Positions 37,671 to 46,189 of a stretch of DNA of 64,000 nucleotides are shown here, in pieces; position 1 is the first letter of the stretch; every line of letters begins with the position of its first letter. The DNA is from CAZJHD01 sp964545855. Lineage in GTDB: Bacteria; Planctomycetota; UBA1135; JACQFD01. The DNA is taken from positions 40,793 to 104,792 of the forward strand of contig CAZJHD010000013.1 in assembly GCA_964545855.1 (NCBI GenBank), given 5' to 3'. A model generated the notes under the pieces. That model did no database searches. It saw nothing but the letters and a program-made list of their open reading frames with translations, and was not told the origin of the DNA. The translations under genes were made by a program, and so were the position numbers.

Positions 37671-37743
37671 GGGGCGGGGCCGATTCCGCTCGCGGACCCT
37701 TTGGCGCGACGGGCCGGGATCCGTGGTCGGGCGGCCCCGCCCC
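37671..37743. repeat. Inverted repeat in intergenic DNA
   Basis: Perfect 11-bp arms (GGGGCGGGGCC at 37671-37681 and GGCCCCGCCCC at 37733-37743) separated by 51 bp. It lies between repeat element B and the small minus-strand gene ending at 37781, where no other gene is seen. It may be a long-loop structure or chance in very GC-rich DNA. Confidence 0.35.
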
Positions 37744-37780
37744 GTTTCCTTCCGCGTCGGGCGCGTCCCGGTCGAACGCG

Positions 37781-38158
37781 TCACTCGACGCGCGTCCCGA
37801 CGACGAGCGTCTCGCGCAGCTCCTCGATCACGAGCGCGTAGTGGTCGGCGTCGAGGCCGGGCGGCGGCACCGACGGGTTCGAGCCGCGGCGGCGCTCCAG
37901 CCGCACGCGGCCGGCGAAGCGGACGACGGGCGTGCCCTCCCAGGTGCCCGAGAGATCCACGCCCGCCATGAGGAGGCTCTCGGAGGCCGCGTCGAGGAAG
38001 ACCGGCAGATCGTCGACGCGGCGGAGACTCCGCGTCGCCGGGTCGAGCACCGCCTCCCCGATGCCGCCGCACCAGCCGTGGCTCACGGTGATCACGGCCG
38101 CGGCGGGCTCGGCGCCGCGCGGGAGACGGTCGGGCGTGTCGGGTCGGAGAGGCCTCAT
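37781..38158 (-). CDS. Small protein of unknown function (125 aa)
   Basis: Chosen start is ATG 38158 (MRPLRPDTPDRLPRG); the frame continues upstream but that part is Arg/Gly-rich. The product has a plausible fold: AAVITVSHGWCGGIGEAVLDPATRSLRRVDDLPVFLDAASESLLMAG...TPVVRFAGRVRLERR...DADHYALVIEELRETLVVGTRVE. No signal peptide and no known family. Divergent from the 75-residue gene at 38308. Confidence 0.6.
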   Translation of the reverse strand: MRPLRPDTPDRLPRGAEPAAAVITVSHGWCGGIGEAVLDPATRSLRRVDDLPVFLDAASESLLMAGVDLSGTWEGTPVVRFAGRVRLERRRGSNPSVPPPGLDADHYALVIEELRETLVVGTRVE

Positions 38159-38307
38159 CGCGATTCGGTGCAACGGGTGGGCGCCGGCCCGGATGGAGGG
38201 AGCCCCGGGCTCGGAATCTCCATCCGGACGCCCGACCGCCCGTTCCTCCGATTCTCCCGATCCCCTCCCCGCGCGCACCGTCGCGCCCCGACTCCGAAGG
38301 ACTCGCC

Positions 38308-38535
38308 ATGGACCTGAATCCGCAGCACGACCTCCACGCCATCCTCACGACCCTCGCCGCCGAGAAGGCCCCCGTGGAGCTGCACCTGCGCAACGGCCGC
38401 TCGATCGCGGGCCTGCTCGGGGGCGTCGGTCCTCACACGGTCCACGTGCAGCAGATCGTCGGGAAGGAGTTCTTCGACGCGGCGATCCGCGTGGACGCCG
38501 TCGACTCGATCGAGGTGCGCATGCGAACGCGGTGA
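38308..38535 (+). CDS. Small LSm/SH3-like beta protein (75 aa)
   Basis: 75 residues with a GAAGGA ribosome binding site upstream of ATG 38308. The chain looks like a short N-terminal helix followed by a five-strand barrel: VELHLRNGRSIAGLLGGVG, HTVHVQQIVGKEFFDAAIRVDAVDSIEVRM. This pattern (strand - NG turn - strand - ... - final hydrophobic strand) recalls LSm/Hfq-type or SH3-like RNA-associated folds, but no diagnostic Hfq residues (KH motif) are present. Function unknown; the fold call is inference. Confidence 0.7.
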   Translation: MDLNPQHDLHAILTTLAAEKAPVELHLRNGRSIAGLLGGVGPHTVHVQQIVGKEFFDAAIRVDAVDSIEVRMRTR

Positions 38536-38552
38536 CGCTGCGAGGAGCTTCG

Positions 38553-38749
38553 TCCCGGGAATGGGGTCAGAGAGGTTGTGAGGAAATCGCCGCCGCTGGC
38601 CCGAGGCCGAGCGAGAGCGAGCGAGGCGAGGCGCGACGACGACGCAACTCATGGAGAGTTGCGGAGGAGGAGCAACGAAGCCGCAGCCGCTCGCAGCCGG
38701 CCGAAGCCCGGCGCCGATTTCTTCACGACCTCAGACCCCTTTCCCGGGA
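38553..38749. mobile_element. MITE-like element with terminal inverted repeats, no transposase
   Basis: A 197-bp element bounded by TCCCGGGA at both ends. The left terminus (CCCGGGAATGGGGTCAG, then GAAATCGCCG after a spacer) and the reverse complement of the right terminus (CCCGGGAAAGGGGTCTGAGG, then GAAATCGGCG) match imperfectly over about 40 bp. No open frame inside encodes a transposase. The left half recurs inverted at 39246-39315, and its tip recurs at 63946-63971. The GGGGTCAGACCCC-like tip is reminiscent of REP sequences mobilised by RAYT transposases; that link is inference. Confidence 0.75.
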
Positions 38750-38767
38750 CATCACCCTCCCTCGGAC

Positions 38768-39103
38768 CTACAGCGTCCTGAAGTGCGCGAAGCGCTGCTT
38801 CCCCTCGGGCACGTCCGCGAGCTGGATGCCCACGTCCTCGGCGAGGGCGGCGAAGCGGCCCCAGATCTCCTGGATCGCCGGCGTCGTGTGCGCGCGCTCG
38901 GCGGCGCCGGGGTCGACCCACTCGAACACCTCGATGACGAAGCGAGGGTCGGCGAGGCTCTGGACCACCCAGGGCTCCCGCTTCGTGCGGAGCTTCGTCT
39001 CGAGGAGCGCGCGGGCGTGGTCGCGCAGCAGCGCGCGCACGTCGTCGGCGGAGGTGGACTTCTTGAAGCGATAGACGGCGAGGACGGTCTGGGGCTCGGA
39101 CAT
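38768..39103 (-). CDS. Dimeric alpha/beta-barrel (ABM-like) protein
   Basis: 111 residues: QTVLAVYRFKKSTSADDVRALLRDHARALLETKL...PWVVQSLADPRFVIEVFEWVDPGAAERAHTTPAIQEIWGRFAALAEDVGIQLADV. The strand-helix-strand layout with E-x-F-x-W and a helical AERAH..PAIQEIW segment fits small dimeric ferredoxin-like barrels (antibiotic-biosynthesis-monooxygenase/YdhR-like). Enzymatic role not assignable. The gene sits between the MITE-like element and its inverted partial copy. Confidence 0.75.
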   Translation of the reverse strand: MSEPQTVLAVYRFKKSTSADDVRALLRDHARALLETKLRTKREPWVVQSLADPRFVIEVFEWVDPGAAERAHTTPAIQEIWGRFAALAEDVGIQLADVPEGKQRFAHFRTL

Positions 39104-39245
39104 GACGGGATCCGTGGCGTCGCGAGATCGAGAGTCGGGGATCGAGGACACGAGGGAGCCGCCCCCCGCGGTCGCGGCGGCGCGTGCCCCGAGGGGCCAG
39201 TAGATCGGCGCTCCCGTCACGGCGCCACGATCCCCCTCGCGCAAC

Positions 39246-39315
39246 GCCTCGTTCGCGCCTCGCTCGCTCTCTCTCGGCCTCGGGCCAGCAGCGGCGATTT
39301 CCTCACGACCTCTCC
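39246..39315. repeat. Inverted partial copy of the MITE-like element
   Basis: About 70 bp whose reverse complement closely matches the left half of the element at 38553-38749 (shared GAGAGGT.GTGAGGAAATCGCCGC.GCTGGCCCGAGGCCGAG...). It lies in the 270-bp leader before the antiporter gene. Together the two copies bracket the alpha/beta-barrel gene. The rest of this leader holds nothing else recognisable. Confidence 0.75.
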
Positions 39316-39373
39316 GTCGTGCATGCTGTCGGCCCTCTCGCGGCGCAGGGAGCGCGCCCGACCCCACCCCCGC

Positions 39374-41416
39374 ATGACCATCGCCCCCGTCACGCTCTCT
39401 CTCGCCGTCGCGATCGCCGCCGGCGTGACGGCCCAGGGAGTCGCGCGTCTGCTGCGGCTCCCGGGCATCGTGATCCTGCTCGCCCTCGGCACGATCCTCG
39501 GCCCGGAGCTCCTCGGCTGGGTCGATCCGTCGTCCCTCGGCTCGGGACTCTTCGTCCTCACCGACTTCGCCGTCGCCGTCATCCTCTTCGAGGGCGGCCT
39601 CAACCTCGAGGGCACGCGCCTGCGCCGGCAGGAGCGCGCGATCCGGCGTCTCATCACGCTGGGCGCGATCGTGACGCTCTTCGGCGGAACGGTGGCGGCG
39701 AAGCTGCTCCTCGACTGGCCCTGGGAGCGCGCGGCCCTCTTCGGGAGCCTCGTCGTCGTGACGGGCCCGACGGTCGTCGCCCCGCTGCTGCGCGACATGC
39801 GCCTGCGCCCGCGGCCGAAGGCGATCCTCGAGGCCGAGGGCGTGCTCATCGATCCGATCGGCGCGATCCTCGCCGTCCTCGTCCTGGAGATCGTCCTCGT
39901 GCCGGCCGGCGAGACGCTCGCCTCCGGCATCCGCGATCTCGTCTTCCGCATCGGGATCGGCGCCGGCGCGGGCATCGCGGGGGGACTGCTGCTGGGCTGG
40001 ATCCTCGGCCTGCCGCGCGTCGTGCCCCACGGCTTCCAGAACATCATCGCTCTCGGCAGCGTGATCCTGCTCTACGGAGTCTCCGACCACCTCCTCTCCC
40101 ACAGCGGGATCGTGGCCGTGACGGCCGCGGGCGTGGTCGTCGGCAACATGAAGACGCCCGTCGACCGCGACCTCCGCGAGTTCAAGGATCAGCTCACGAT
40201 CCTCCTCGTCGGGCTCCTCTTCGTGCTGCTGGCGGCCGACATCCGCCTCGCCGACGTGCGGTCCCTCGGGTGGCCCGGCGCCCTGGTGGTGGCCGCGCTC
40301 GTCCTCGTCGTGCGGCCGCTCGCCGTGTGGGCCTCCACCGTGCGCACGCGGCTGCCGATGAACGAGCGTCTCTTCATCGCCTGGGTGGCGCCGCGCGGGA
40401 TCGTGGCCGCCGCCATCGCGTCGCTCACGGCGGCGTCCCTCGACGCCGGTGGGATCGTCGGCGGAGCCCAGCTCCGCGCACTCGTCTTCCTCACCATCGC
40501 GGGAACGGTCGTCCTCGCGGGTCTCACGGCGCGGCCCGTCGCGAGCCTGCTCGGTCTGCGCCTGCCGAGCCGCGACCGCGTCGCGATCCTCGGCGCCCAG
40601 GGCCTCGGGCTCCTGCTCGCCCGCGAGCTGAAGCGCGCCGGTTCCACCGTGACGTTCCTCGAGTCCGACCCGAAGAACTGCCGGCGCGCGGAGGAGGCGG
40701 GCTTCCCCGTCGTCCTCGGCGACGCGCTCGAGGAGCGGACGATGCTTCGCGCGCACCCCGACCTCGTGGGAACGGCGATCGGCCTCACGCCGAACGAGCA
40801 CCTGAACAGTCTCTTCGCGGGACAGGCGAAGACGCTCTTCGGCGTGCCGCGCACCTTCGTCGCCGTCGACGCCCTCCCGAAGAGCGAGGCTCCCTCCCAC
40901 GCTCGGCGCCACGCGACGGATGTCCTCTTCGACGGTCCCCACGACGCGGCGCGATGGGACGTCCGCGCGCGCCACGGGGAGGTCGACGTCGAGCGTCTCG
41001 TCTGGAACCCGCCGCCGAAGGAGCCCGCGGCGAAGTCCGGCGAGAGCCGGCCGGCGGCTCCGGTCGCTGGCACGGCCGCCGCCGCCGCCGCCGCCCCGCC
41101 GGCACAACCCGTGGCGCAACCCGTGGCGCAACCCGAGACGCCGCCGAAGGCGAAGAACGGCGGGAGCGGGAAGCGCGTCGGTCCCCCGGGCGATCCCTTC
41201 GTGATCCTCGCCGTCGTGCGCGACAAGCGGACGGCCCCGATGACGCTCTCCTTCGAGCTCAAGAAGGGCGACGTCGCCTCCGTCGCGATCTTCCGACCGG
41301 AGCGCGACCGCGCCCTCGAGCGGCTGGCGGCCGCCGGCTGGAGCCCGCCCGAGACGGAGACCGCCTCGGAGCTCCCGGCGCGTCCGCCCGCGGAGACGCC
41401 GGCGCGCGCGAGCTAG
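39374..41416 (+). CDS. Cation:proton antiporter with TrkA-N (RCK) domain
   Basis: 680 residues from ATG 39374 (MTIAPVTLSLAVAIAAGVTAQG). Residues 1-395 form a Na+/H+-exchanger membrane domain with about 12 helices (e.g. FVLTDFAVAVILFEGGLNLEG; VTGPTVVAPLLRDMRLRP). Residues about 402-515 are a Rossmann NAD-binding TrkA-N domain (RVAILGAQGLGLLLARELKRAG, then FLESDPKNC). A Pro/Ala-rich linker with tandem QPVA repeats leads to a small C-terminal beta domain (PFVILAVVRDKRTAPMTLSFELKKGDVA). Related to CPA-family K+ or Na+/H+ antiporters gated by nucleotide; ion specificity not deducible. Confidence 0.92.
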   Translation: MTIAPVTLSLAVAIAAGVTAQGVARLLRLPGIVILLALGTILGPELLGWVDPSSLGSGLFVLTDFAVAVILFEGGLNLEGTRLRRQERAIRRLITLGAIVTLFGGTVAAKLLLDWPWERAALFGSLVVVTGPTVVAPLLRDMRLRPRPKAILEAEGVLIDPIGAILAVLVLEIVLVPAGETLASGIRDLVFRIGIGAGAGIAGGLLLGWILGLPRVVPHGFQNIIALGSVILLYGVSDHLLSHSGIVAVTAAGVVVGNMKTPVDRDLREFKDQLTILLVGLLFVLLAADIRLADVRSLGWPGALVVAALVLVVRPLAVWASTVRTRLPMNERLFIAWVAPRGIVAAAIASLTAASLDAGGIVGGAQLRALVFLTIAGTVVLAGLTARPVASLLGLRLPSRDRVAILGAQGLGLLLARELKRAGSTVTFLESDPKNCRRAEEAGFPVVLGDALEERTMLRAHPDLVGTAIGLTPNEHLNSLFAGQAKTLFGVPRTFVAVDALPKSEAPSHARRHATDVLFDGPHDAARWDVRARHGEVDVERLVWNPPPKEPAAKSGESRPAAPVAGTAAAAAAAPPAQPVAQPVAQPETPPKAKNGGSGKRVGPPGDPFVILAVVRDKRTAPMTLSFELKKGDVASVAIFRPERDRALERLAAAGWSPPETETASELPARPPAETPARAS

Positions 41417-41433
41417 CTGTGAAGGCCAAGTAG

Positions 41434-41640
41434 GTTGTTCACACGGAGTCCTCTGCAGGAGCATGGGGGTGCTTACCCAACCCATGCGACCCGAGGAGGA
41501 ACTCCGAGTGAAACTCCATGGTAGTGCGGCGCTCTCGCTCCGATCCCGAAGAGAGCTCGTTCGACTGACTCTCGAGGAGGGCTGGACCCAGGCCGCCGCC
41601 GCAGCAACTCTCGGCATCACGCGGAGATCCCGTGGCGCAG
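41434..41640 (+). pseudogene. 5' remnant of an IS481-family transposase gene
   Basis: From 41508 the frame reads VKLHGSAALSLRSRRELVRLTLEEGWTQAAAAATLGIT, which matches the N-terminal helix-turn-helix start of IS481-type transposases (KLH.NA.LS..RR.L...V.E.GW...AA...G.S). The match ends abruptly near 41625 and the integrase (DDE) part is absent. The upstream sequence from TGTTCACACGG at 41434 looks like the element's left end. No partner right end was found before the next gene, so this is a decayed fragment. Confidence 0.65.
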
Positions 41641-41670
41641 GCTCCTGGCACCGATCGACGGACCGCCGGC

Positions 41671-41690
41671 CCGAGAGGCTCGCCTCTCGG
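41671..41690 (-). terminator. Possible hairpin terminator of the beta-helix operon
   Basis: Perfect 8-bp stem (CCGAGAGG / CCTCTCGG) with a CTCG tetraloop, 10 bp beyond the stop of the minus-strand gene at 41701. There is no U-tract, so it is only a candidate. Confidence 0.4.
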
Positions 41691-41700
41691 CCCGCGGCAG

Positions 41701-43833
41701 CTACCGCGTCAGCGGGAACGCGCTCGGCAAGGACCCGACGGCCGGCGACTTCGTGAGGCGGCCGGCGGTGCTCGTGTCGATGCGCTCGAAGCCGAGCTCG
41801 AAGGCCGGCGAGCCGTCCCGCATCCGGAAGTCTCCGCGGAGTGCGTCGAAGAATCGCGGGCTCGCGAACCGAGACCGGAGGTCCTGCCCCTTCCCGCGCC
41901 ACGCGACGAAGCTCGCGCCCGCGAAGCTCACGGGGCGCGCACGCATGTTCCAATAGAGGTTGTCGCGGAAGACCGTGCGCGCGCCCGTCCATCCTCCGCC
42001 GCCGAGGAGCGTGCCGTCGCTCCAGAGGACGACGTTGCGCTCGAAGGTGAAGGAGAGGTGGGGCTCCGCGCGCGAGAGCATCACCTGCGCCTTGCCGCCG
42101 AAGGCGAACACGTTGTTCCGGACCAGGACCTCGCGCCCGTAGTGCTGGTGGTAGCCGGCGGTCTCGACGTGGTGCACGACGTTGTCCTCGATCCGGAGCT
42201 GGCTCGTGCCCTCGTCGGCGTAGATCCCCCAGCCGCCGTAGGCGAAGCACTGCACGTCGTGCACGAGGTTGCCCCGGATCTCGGTGCCGGGCGACGAGCC
42301 GAGCGTGTAGACGCCGCCCATGTCGCTCAGCACGCCCTGCCCGATCTCGCGGATGTGGTTCGACGCGATCCGATTGCGGTGCGCGCGGCTCGGAGCGTAG
42401 CCATAGGTCCACCCGACGGAGATCCCGGTGTAGTAGAAGTCGACGATGTCGAGGTGCTCGACGACGTTGTCCGGCGAATCGCCGATCCACACGCCGCAGC
42501 CGGCCGGATGGACCCGTCCTCCGTGCGCCACGAGGCAATCGCGCACGACCTGATGGCTCGCGACGGACTCGGGATCCTCCGAGCGGCGCACGCGGCCGAG
42601 CTTCACGCCGCCGGCGCCGAGGTCGCGCAGGACGCACCGCTCGACGCGATTGCGCCTGCAGCCGGCGCCGAGCTCGATCGCCCAGGCGCCGGTGCCCGAG
42701 ACCTCGCAGCCGACGAAGGCGCAGTCGCGTGCGCCGACGGCGTTCACCGCGGCGGGGAGCGAGATCTCCGACTGCGACTCCGAGGATCCCTCGGGCGGCA
42801 CCGTCCAGCCGGAGTGCGCGAAGGCGATCCCCTCGAAGGTCACGTGCGAGACCCACTCCCGCCTCTCGACGTCGCCGCGCAGGTCGAGGATCGTCTCGAG
42901 CCGGGGTGCCACCACCTCGCTGCGCTCGGGGTCGTCGAAGGAGCGCGGGCAGTAGGTGAGGGTCCCGTCTCCGCCGTCGAGGTACCACTCGCCGGGTCGC
43001 CCGAGGGCCTCGCGCACGTTCTCCGCGAGGAACCGATTCCCTTTCGGCATCGCCGCCCATTGCTCGGCCGAGCAGGTGGGAGCCGTGAACGTCACGGTGC
43101 GGCTCGGCTCGTCGATCGACGCAATGCGAAGGCGCGACATCGACCAGTTGTGGAACGCGAGGACCTCGACGTCCTCGACCCGGTGCCAGTCGGCGCGCAG
43201 GTCTCCCTCGTGGAACCGGAATCGGTCGTAGCCCCGTCCGCGCGCCGCCTCCGTCGGCCACTCGGTGGCCTCGATCCGCGAGTAGCCCATGGCCGGGACC
43301 CGGGGGCGCGGCATCCGCTCCCCGTCGACGAAGAGCTGGCCGAAGCGCGGTCCGCCGGCGGCGACGTCCGGAACGACGAGCCGCCACCGGCCGTCCTCCC
43401 CCACGCGGAACCCGGAGAGCCTCTCGCCGCCGCTCAGCACCGGCTTCGCCGCGTCGTCGCCGCGGTAGACGACCGGCGCTCCGGGAGCCCCGCCGTCCTG
43501 CGGCTCGAGCACGAGAGTGCGCGCGAGGCGGTAGGTCCCCTCGCGAATCCTCACCTCGGCGCCGGGCCGGTCCGCGGTGCGGCTCCGAAGCCAGCGCAGC
43601 GCGTCCCGCGCCGCCTCGACGCTCGCGAGCGGCCCGTCGGTGCGCGAGGCATTCGGCTCGCGGAGACGGCCGCTCCATCGGTCGTCGCCTTCGGGAGCGA
43701 CCCAGATCGTGAGGCTCACGGACGCCGCGCTCTGGGCCGGGAGCGCGACGCGGACGCCGAAGAGCGCGAGGACCGCCACGAGACCGGCTCCCGCGGCCTC
43801 GAACCGGCGTCGCGCCGGCGACCTCTCAGCCAC
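41701..43833 (-). CDS. Right-handed parallel beta-helix protein, exported
   Basis: 710 residues from GTG 43833, overlapping the FAD oxidase stop by 8 bp. An N-terminal hydrophobic segment (AGAGLVAVLALFGVRVALPAQS) suggests export. Residues about 40-120 (IWVAPEGDDRWSGRLREPN...RDALRWLRSR...VRIREGTYRLARTLVLEP) are the usual start of carbohydrate-acting beta-helix proteins. The later part has repeated short turns (NRVERCVLRDLGAGGVKLG, NVVEHLDIVDFYYTGISVG, NRIASNHIREIGQGV, IEDNVVHHVETAGYHQHYG). The family includes polysaccharide lyases and epimerases; catalytic residues are not identifiable. The operon with DprE1/E2-like enzymes suggests a cell-envelope glycan role (inference). Confidence 0.88.
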   Translation of the reverse strand: MAERSPARRRFEAAGAGLVAVLALFGVRVALPAQSAASVSLTIWVAPEGDDRWSGRLREPNASRTDGPLASVEAARDALRWLRSRTADRPGAEVRIREGTYRLARTLVLEPQDGGAPGAPVVYRGDDAAKPVLSGGERLSGFRVGEDGRWRLVVPDVAAGGPRFGQLFVDGERMPRPRVPAMGYSRIEATEWPTEAARGRGYDRFRFHEGDLRADWHRVEDVEVLAFHNWSMSRLRIASIDEPSRTVTFTAPTCSAEQWAAMPKGNRFLAENVREALGRPGEWYLDGGDGTLTYCPRSFDDPERSEVVAPRLETILDLRGDVERREWVSHVTFEGIAFAHSGWTVPPEGSSESQSEISLPAAVNAVGARDCAFVGCEVSGTGAWAIELGAGCRRNRVERCVLRDLGAGGVKLGRVRRSEDPESVASHQVVRDCLVAHGGRVHPAGCGVWIGDSPDNVVEHLDIVDFYYTGISVGWTYGYAPSRAHRNRIASNHIREIGQGVLSDMGGVYTLGSSPGTEIRGNLVHDVQCFAYGGWGIYADEGTSQLRIEDNVVHHVETAGYHQHYGREVLVRNNVFAFGGKAQVMLSRAEPHLSFTFERNVVLWSDGTLLGGGGWTGARTVFRDNLYWNMRARPVSFAGASFVAWRGKGQDLRSRFASPRFFDALRGDFRMRDGSPAFELGFERIDTSTAGRLTKSPAVGSLPSAFPLTR

Positions 43834-45316
43834 TGTCTCGCTCCGCGAGGCAGCGGCTCCAGAGGTCGCTCCGGAGGATCCCCGCGGGGTCGCAGCGCCG
43901 CTTCAACGCGCGGAAGCGCGCGAGGGCCTCGCCGGGCCAGATGCGCTCGACGGTCGCGGGCTCGAGGGTCGCGTCCTTGGCGAAGTAGAAGCGTCCGCCG
44001 GCGCCGAGGACGATCGGATCCATCTCGCGGCAGAGGCTCCAGAGGCGCGCGCGGTTCGCGTCCGTCACCTTGTAGTCGAGCGCGAGCGAGAAGCCGTCGA
44101 CGGCGTGCGAGAGGAGGAAGGGGTCGGGCCGATGGCGCTTCATCACGCCGAGGTAGGGCACGAGGCCGCGGCTTCGCGAGAGCTCGATCTGCGTCTCGAA
44201 GACCTCCCGCGCGCGTTCCTTCGGCACGAAGCTCTGGTACTGGATGAGGCCGCCGGGCCCGTAGGCGTACTTCCACCCCGGCACGTAGTCGAGGAGGAAC
44301 GAGAAGGCGGCGAGCGACTGGCGATGGGCGTGCCCATCGGGATGCACGCGCGAGAGCACGTACTTCGCGAGGTTCACGAGACGCATGCCGGGGTCGTTCA
44401 CGAAGGGGCGGAGCGCGATCCAGGTCCAGTCCTTCGGCACGACGCCGAGGATCCGCGACGGCAGCTCCTGGCTCGCGGGGTGGAGCGTGCGCTCGGGGTT
44501 CGGGTCCTCTCCCTCCCGGAGGTAGCGCGCCGCGTGCACGATGCCGCGGCCGATGGAGCTCCCCGTGCCGAAGGCGTCGATCCAGCCGACGAGGTAGTCG
44601 GCCGTCGTGCGGCGCTCCTCGAAGGCGGGCAGCGTCTCCTCGAAATTGCGCAGCACGAGGGGCTCCACCTCCACGAGGCCCGAGTGCACGCGCTTCAGCT
44701 GGAGCGCGAGCCACGTGAAGCAGCCGAGCATTCCGAAGCCGCCGATGGCGGCGTGGTAGAGGTCGGCGTTCCGCTGCGGCGAGCAGACGAGCTCCTCGCC
44801 GGACGGCAGGAGGAGACCGAACTCGAGGACGTGCTCGCCGAAGGTGCCGCGCCGGAAGTTGTTCTTCCCGTGGGCGTTCATGGCGGCGAGGCCGCCCATC
44901 GACGCGAACATCGTCCCCGTGACGATGGGCGGCCACCAGCCGTCGGCGAGCGTCGAGCGCCAGATCTGCGCGATCGTGAGGCCCGGCTCGCCGACGATCA
45001 CGCCGGTCGACGGATCCCACGCGAGGATCCGGTTCATGCCGCTCGTGTCGAGGACGAGGCCGCCGTCGTTCTGGAACGCGTCGCTGTAGGAGCAGCCGGA
45101 GCCGCGCAGCGCGACGCTCCGCCCCTCGCGGCGCGCGAGGGCGAAGACCTGATGGAGCGCCTCGGCGTGCGACGCGCGCACGACGCGGCCGCGGGAGCGG
45201 AGAGCCCGCCCCCAGCTCTCGACGCGCACCTGCGGGCGCTTCGGATCGATGCTCCAGGCGCGCTCCTCCGCGCCGCGCGCCGGCGCCGCCGCGCGCACGC
45301 TCTCCGCGGCCGTCAC
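43826..45316 (-). CDS. DprE1-like FAD-linked oxidase
   Basis: 496 residues from GTG 45316, overlapping the SDR stop by 4 nt. The FAD-binding part has LRGSGCSYSDAFQNDGGLVLDTSGMNRIL and MGGLAAMNAHGKNNFRRGTFGEHV (His149 of the HGKN motif). The C-terminal part has YGPGGLIQYQSFVPKE, FYFAKDA and RRCDPAGILRSDLWSRCL. These blocks align with mycobacterial DprE1, which oxidises decaprenylphosphoryl-ribose to its keto form. The segment around the inhibitor-targeted Cys of DprE1 reads GFSLALDY, with Ala in that place by my alignment. Partner SDR adjacent. Predicted role: C2 epimerisation of a lipid-linked sugar for envelope glycan. Confidence 0.85.
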   Translation of the reverse strand: MTAAESVRAAAPARGAEERAWSIDPKRPQVRVESWGRALRSRGRVVRASHAEALHQVFALARREGRSVALRGSGCSYSDAFQNDGGLVLDTSGMNRILAWDPSTGVIVGEPGLTIAQIWRSTLADGWWPPIVTGTMFASMGGLAAMNAHGKNNFRRGTFGEHVLEFGLLLPSGEELVCSPQRNADLYHAAIGGFGMLGCFTWLALQLKRVHSGLVEVEPLVLRNFEETLPAFEERRTTADYLVGWIDAFGTGSSIGRGIVHAARYLREGEDPNPERTLHPASQELPSRILGVVPKDWTWIALRPFVNDPGMRLVNLAKYVLSRVHPDGHAHRQSLAAFSFLLDYVPGWKYAYGPGGLIQYQSFVPKERAREVFETQIELSRSRGLVPYLGVMKRHRPDPFLLSHAVDGFSLALDYKVTDANRARLWSLCREMDPIVLGAGGRFYFAKDATLEPATVERIWPGEALARFRALKRRCDPAGILRSDLWSRCLAERDSG

Positions 45317-46071
45317 GGGGGTCCGAAGCGCGTGAAGAGGAACGACGGGATGCGCTTGATGACGAACCCGACGAGCCCCCAGCGCATCGGCACGTAGCGC
45401 ACGCGCGCGCGCTGGCGTGCCGCGTTCAGGATCCTGCGCGCCGCCTCGTCGGCGGAGATCAGCCAGAAGAGGTTCGGGAGCCCCTGGGTCATGACCGTGT
45501 CGATGTACCCGGGCTTGATCGTCACGACGGACACGCCGTAGCGGGCGAGGCGGTTGCGCAGCGCCTCCAGGAAGGTGTCGAGCCAGGCCTTCGACGCCGT
45601 GTAGCCGGGGTTGCCGCGCCGGCCGCGGTCGCCGGCGATGGAGGAGATGCCGACGATCTGGCCCGAGCGCTGCCGCTCGAAGAGCGCCGCCGCGCAGTCG
45701 AGCCATTGCGAGGCCGCGACGCAGTTCACCTCCAGGATCCGACGGTCCTTGTCGAGGTCGTACTCGTCCTCGCGCACCTTCGGCATCACGCCGGCGGCGT
45801 AGTGGATCGCGTCGAGCCCGCCCAGCTCCGCGACGATGCGGTCGAAGAGGACGCGCGTCTCGCCGTAGCGCGTCACGTCGTGGGGATAGGCGAGCACGGC
45901 GCCCGGATGCTCCGCCGCGAGCGCCGCGAGCTCCTTCTCCCGTCGCGCCACGGCGGCGACGCGCCATCCGTCGCGCGCGAGCGCGCGCACGAGCGCCGCG
46001 CCGATGCCCGACGAGGCGCCGACGACGAGCGCGCGTCCGGCGACGGATCCGGGGGGAGAGGCGGCGTCCAT
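45313..46071 (-). CDS. DprE2-like short-chain dehydrogenase/reductase
   Basis: 252 residues from ATG 46071. NAD(P) motif VVGASSGIG at 16-24; NCVAAS strand; active-site Ser and Tyr-Lys in GISSIAGDRGRRGNPGYTASKAW; a C-terminal hydrophobic helix KRIPSFLFTRF. The C-terminal IP.S.F segment and the pairing with a DprE1-like oxidase match DprE2, the NADH-dependent second half of decaprenylphosphoryl-ribose epimerisation. First gene of a three-gene overlapping operon. Divergent from the ASPIC/UnbV lipoprotein gene across 118 bp. Confidence 0.88.
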   Translation of the reverse strand: MDAASPPGSVAGRALVVGASSGIGAALVRALARDGWRVAAVARREKELAALAAEHPGAVLAYPHDVTRYGETRVLFDRIVAELGGLDAIHYAAGVMPKVREDEYDLDKDRRILEVNCVAASQWLDCAAALFERQRSGQIVGISSIAGDRGRRGNPGYTASKAWLDTFLEALRNRLARYGVSVVTIKPGYIDTVMTQGLPNLFWLISADEAARRILNAARQRARVRYVPMRWGLVGFVIKRIPSFLFTRFGPP

Positions 46072-46189
46072 GGGGGGAGGAGTATGGGGTCGGTCTCTCC
46101 ACTTTCCTCGCCACGGGCCCTTGGACGCACCCTCCTCCGATCCTCCACGCTCTTCCCTCCTCCGCGCGGCCCCGCTACGAAGTGCGCCC

